Virus record (IMG/VR): IMGVR_UViG_3300048033_000146
Span: 1 to 56,655 of that record
Origin: a virus
Strand: one strand, 5' to 3'
Length of the DNA stretch: 56,655 nt
Shown: piece by piece, positions 56,280 through 56,655 of the stretch
How positions within the stretch are numbered: position 1 is the first letter of the stretch
Layout: the number at the start of each line of letters is the position of its first letter
The notes under the pieces: generated by a model
What the model saw: only the letters and a program-made list of their open reading frames with translations
Database searches by the model: none
Told to the model about the DNA's origin: nothing
Position numbers and translations under genes: made by a program

Positions 56280-56352
56280 ACACATAGATCATATATCCAA
56301 AAGGCCACAGAATAAATGCTGACCACAGCCAACTTAAAATAGTGGATACCAT
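56266..56352 (-). CDS. Possible 28-aa single-pass membrane peptide
   Basis: A reverse-strand ORF runs from ATG 56352 (AAGGTG upstream, overlapping the preceding gene end) to TGA 56266. The product is almost wholly hydrophobic (ILSWLWSAFILWPFGYMIYV). Such tiny membrane proteins occur in phages but are easily missed or spurious. It is followed by the possible 45-residue ORF at 56279. Confidence 0.4.
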   Translation of the reverse strand: MVSTILSWLWSAFILWPFGYMIYVYVAY

Positions 56353-56525
56353 ACTTCACCTTTACGTTCTTGTGCTTTTAGTTCTTCTATTTCTTTATAT
56401 AAGCGATCTGCTTTGTCCCACTTACCTTGCCATTCCATATCGTTAGCAAGTTTGGTGCGGTTTATGATCACTCTGCGCAGTGGTATTACTTTGCCGACTG
56501 GATTGCTTTGTGGTGTCTTGTTCAT
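56334..56525 (-). CDS. Hypothetical protein, 63 aa
   Basis: The start overlaps the stop of the gene that crosses the circle join (ATGA). The product has GKVIPLRRVIINRTKLANDM, then a helix WDKADRLYKEIEELKAQERK. It is basic. No family is recognised. It is the gene just before the integrase cluster. Confidence 0.75.
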   Translation of the reverse strand: MNKTPQSNPVGKVIPLRRVIINRTKLANDMEWQGKWDKADRLYKEIEELKAQERKGEVWYPLF

Positions 56526-56655
56526 GCCTCTACCTTCACACGTACATTGGCTGTCAAGCCGTTCATCCTTTTATAACGTTCTACCAAACTTTCAGCTTCA
56601 TCAAGTGTATGGGTAGCATGTGTGGCAACTAATGTACCACACTCTGCTTTGTTAA
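56522..56655 (-). CDS. Small unknown protein, 3' part plus repeated copy (gene crosses the join)
   Basis: This is the end of the 57-residue ORF that starts at 167. Positions 56529-56655 repeat bases 1-127; the stop TGA is at 56522-56524. It overlaps the next gene start (56525) by 4 bases. On the real circular genome it is one continuous gene. Confidence 0.65.
   Translation of the reverse strand, partial: NKAECGTLVATHATHTLDEAESLVERYKRMNGLTANVRVKVEA
56529..56655. repeat. Right copy of 127-bp terminal direct repeat
   Basis: Identical to 1-127. It marks the closing overlap of a circular assembly and should be counted once. Confidence 0.93.

Overview
This window is one complete genome of a tailed phage with a short (podovirus-type) tail, assembled as a circle of about 56,528 bp. 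The first and last 127 bases are identical, and a small reverse-strand gene reads intact across the join, so the contig is a circular map cut at an arbitrary point. The gene set points to a lytic-style marine phage of the HMO-2011 type, the group first described on SAR116 and later on Roseobacter-related Alphaproteobacteria. The strongest marker is a family A DNA polymerase with a DnaJ-like zinc finger inserted between its exonuclease and polymerase domains. Small proteins of the DUF1127, DUF1289 and DUF6127 types also fit an alphaproteobacterial host. No RNA polymerase gene, tRNA gene or CRISPR array was recognised, so transcription probably relies on the host enzyme.

The genome has two opposed arms that diverge from an AT-rich control region (about 3293-4308) and converge at a bidirectional terminator (42023-42050). 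The leftward arm runs from 3292 down to 1 and then, across the circle join, from 56528 down to 42044. It first has a block of small unknown genes (an HhH-type DNA glycosylase-like protein, a possible cysteine-protease-fold protein, an HTH protein). It continues with a tyrosine recombinase, a TOPRIM primase, an HNH endonuclease, ThyX, a DnaB-like helicase, the DnaJ-finger DNA polymerase, a possible ssDNA-binding protein, a Cas4/AddB-like nuclease, a T7 endonuclease I-like resolvase, MazG, a class II ribonucleotide reductase, a DUF1289 protein, glutaredoxin and PhoH. Most of these genes overlap by ATGA or similar stop-start junctions, so this is one long replication and nucleotide-metabolism operon.

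The rightward arm starts with secreted and membrane proteins (4309-6968), including an EF-hand membrane protein. Next come small, very basic coupled ORFs (6968-8389), a structural-type protein, and a DUF1127 gene whose ribosome binding site lies inside a perfect hairpin. The virion block follows (9117-42017): terminase subunits, portal, scaffold-like protein, major capsid, a 2018-residue fibre with an S74 chaperone, fibre-tail adaptor, two tail tube/nozzle proteins, a T7-like fibre, a lysozyme-like virion enzyme, a holin-like membrane protein and three large internal virion proteins.

The most interesting features are regulatory. Three TGTGATCACA palindromes lie 31 and 42 bp apart, in helical phase. 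A GTATCGTAC operator-like core occurs twice. Repeats of GGGGGTRT, AGTAGTAACT and AAAGTTGTAA may mark an origin. A two-box motif (TTG, then AnAACTATA exactly 23 bp downstream) precedes the terminase and capsid genes. A sequestered ribosome binding site precedes the DUF1127 gene. Together they suggest an uncharacterised switch, possibly tied to the encoded recombinase. Their functions are inferred from sequence patterns only.
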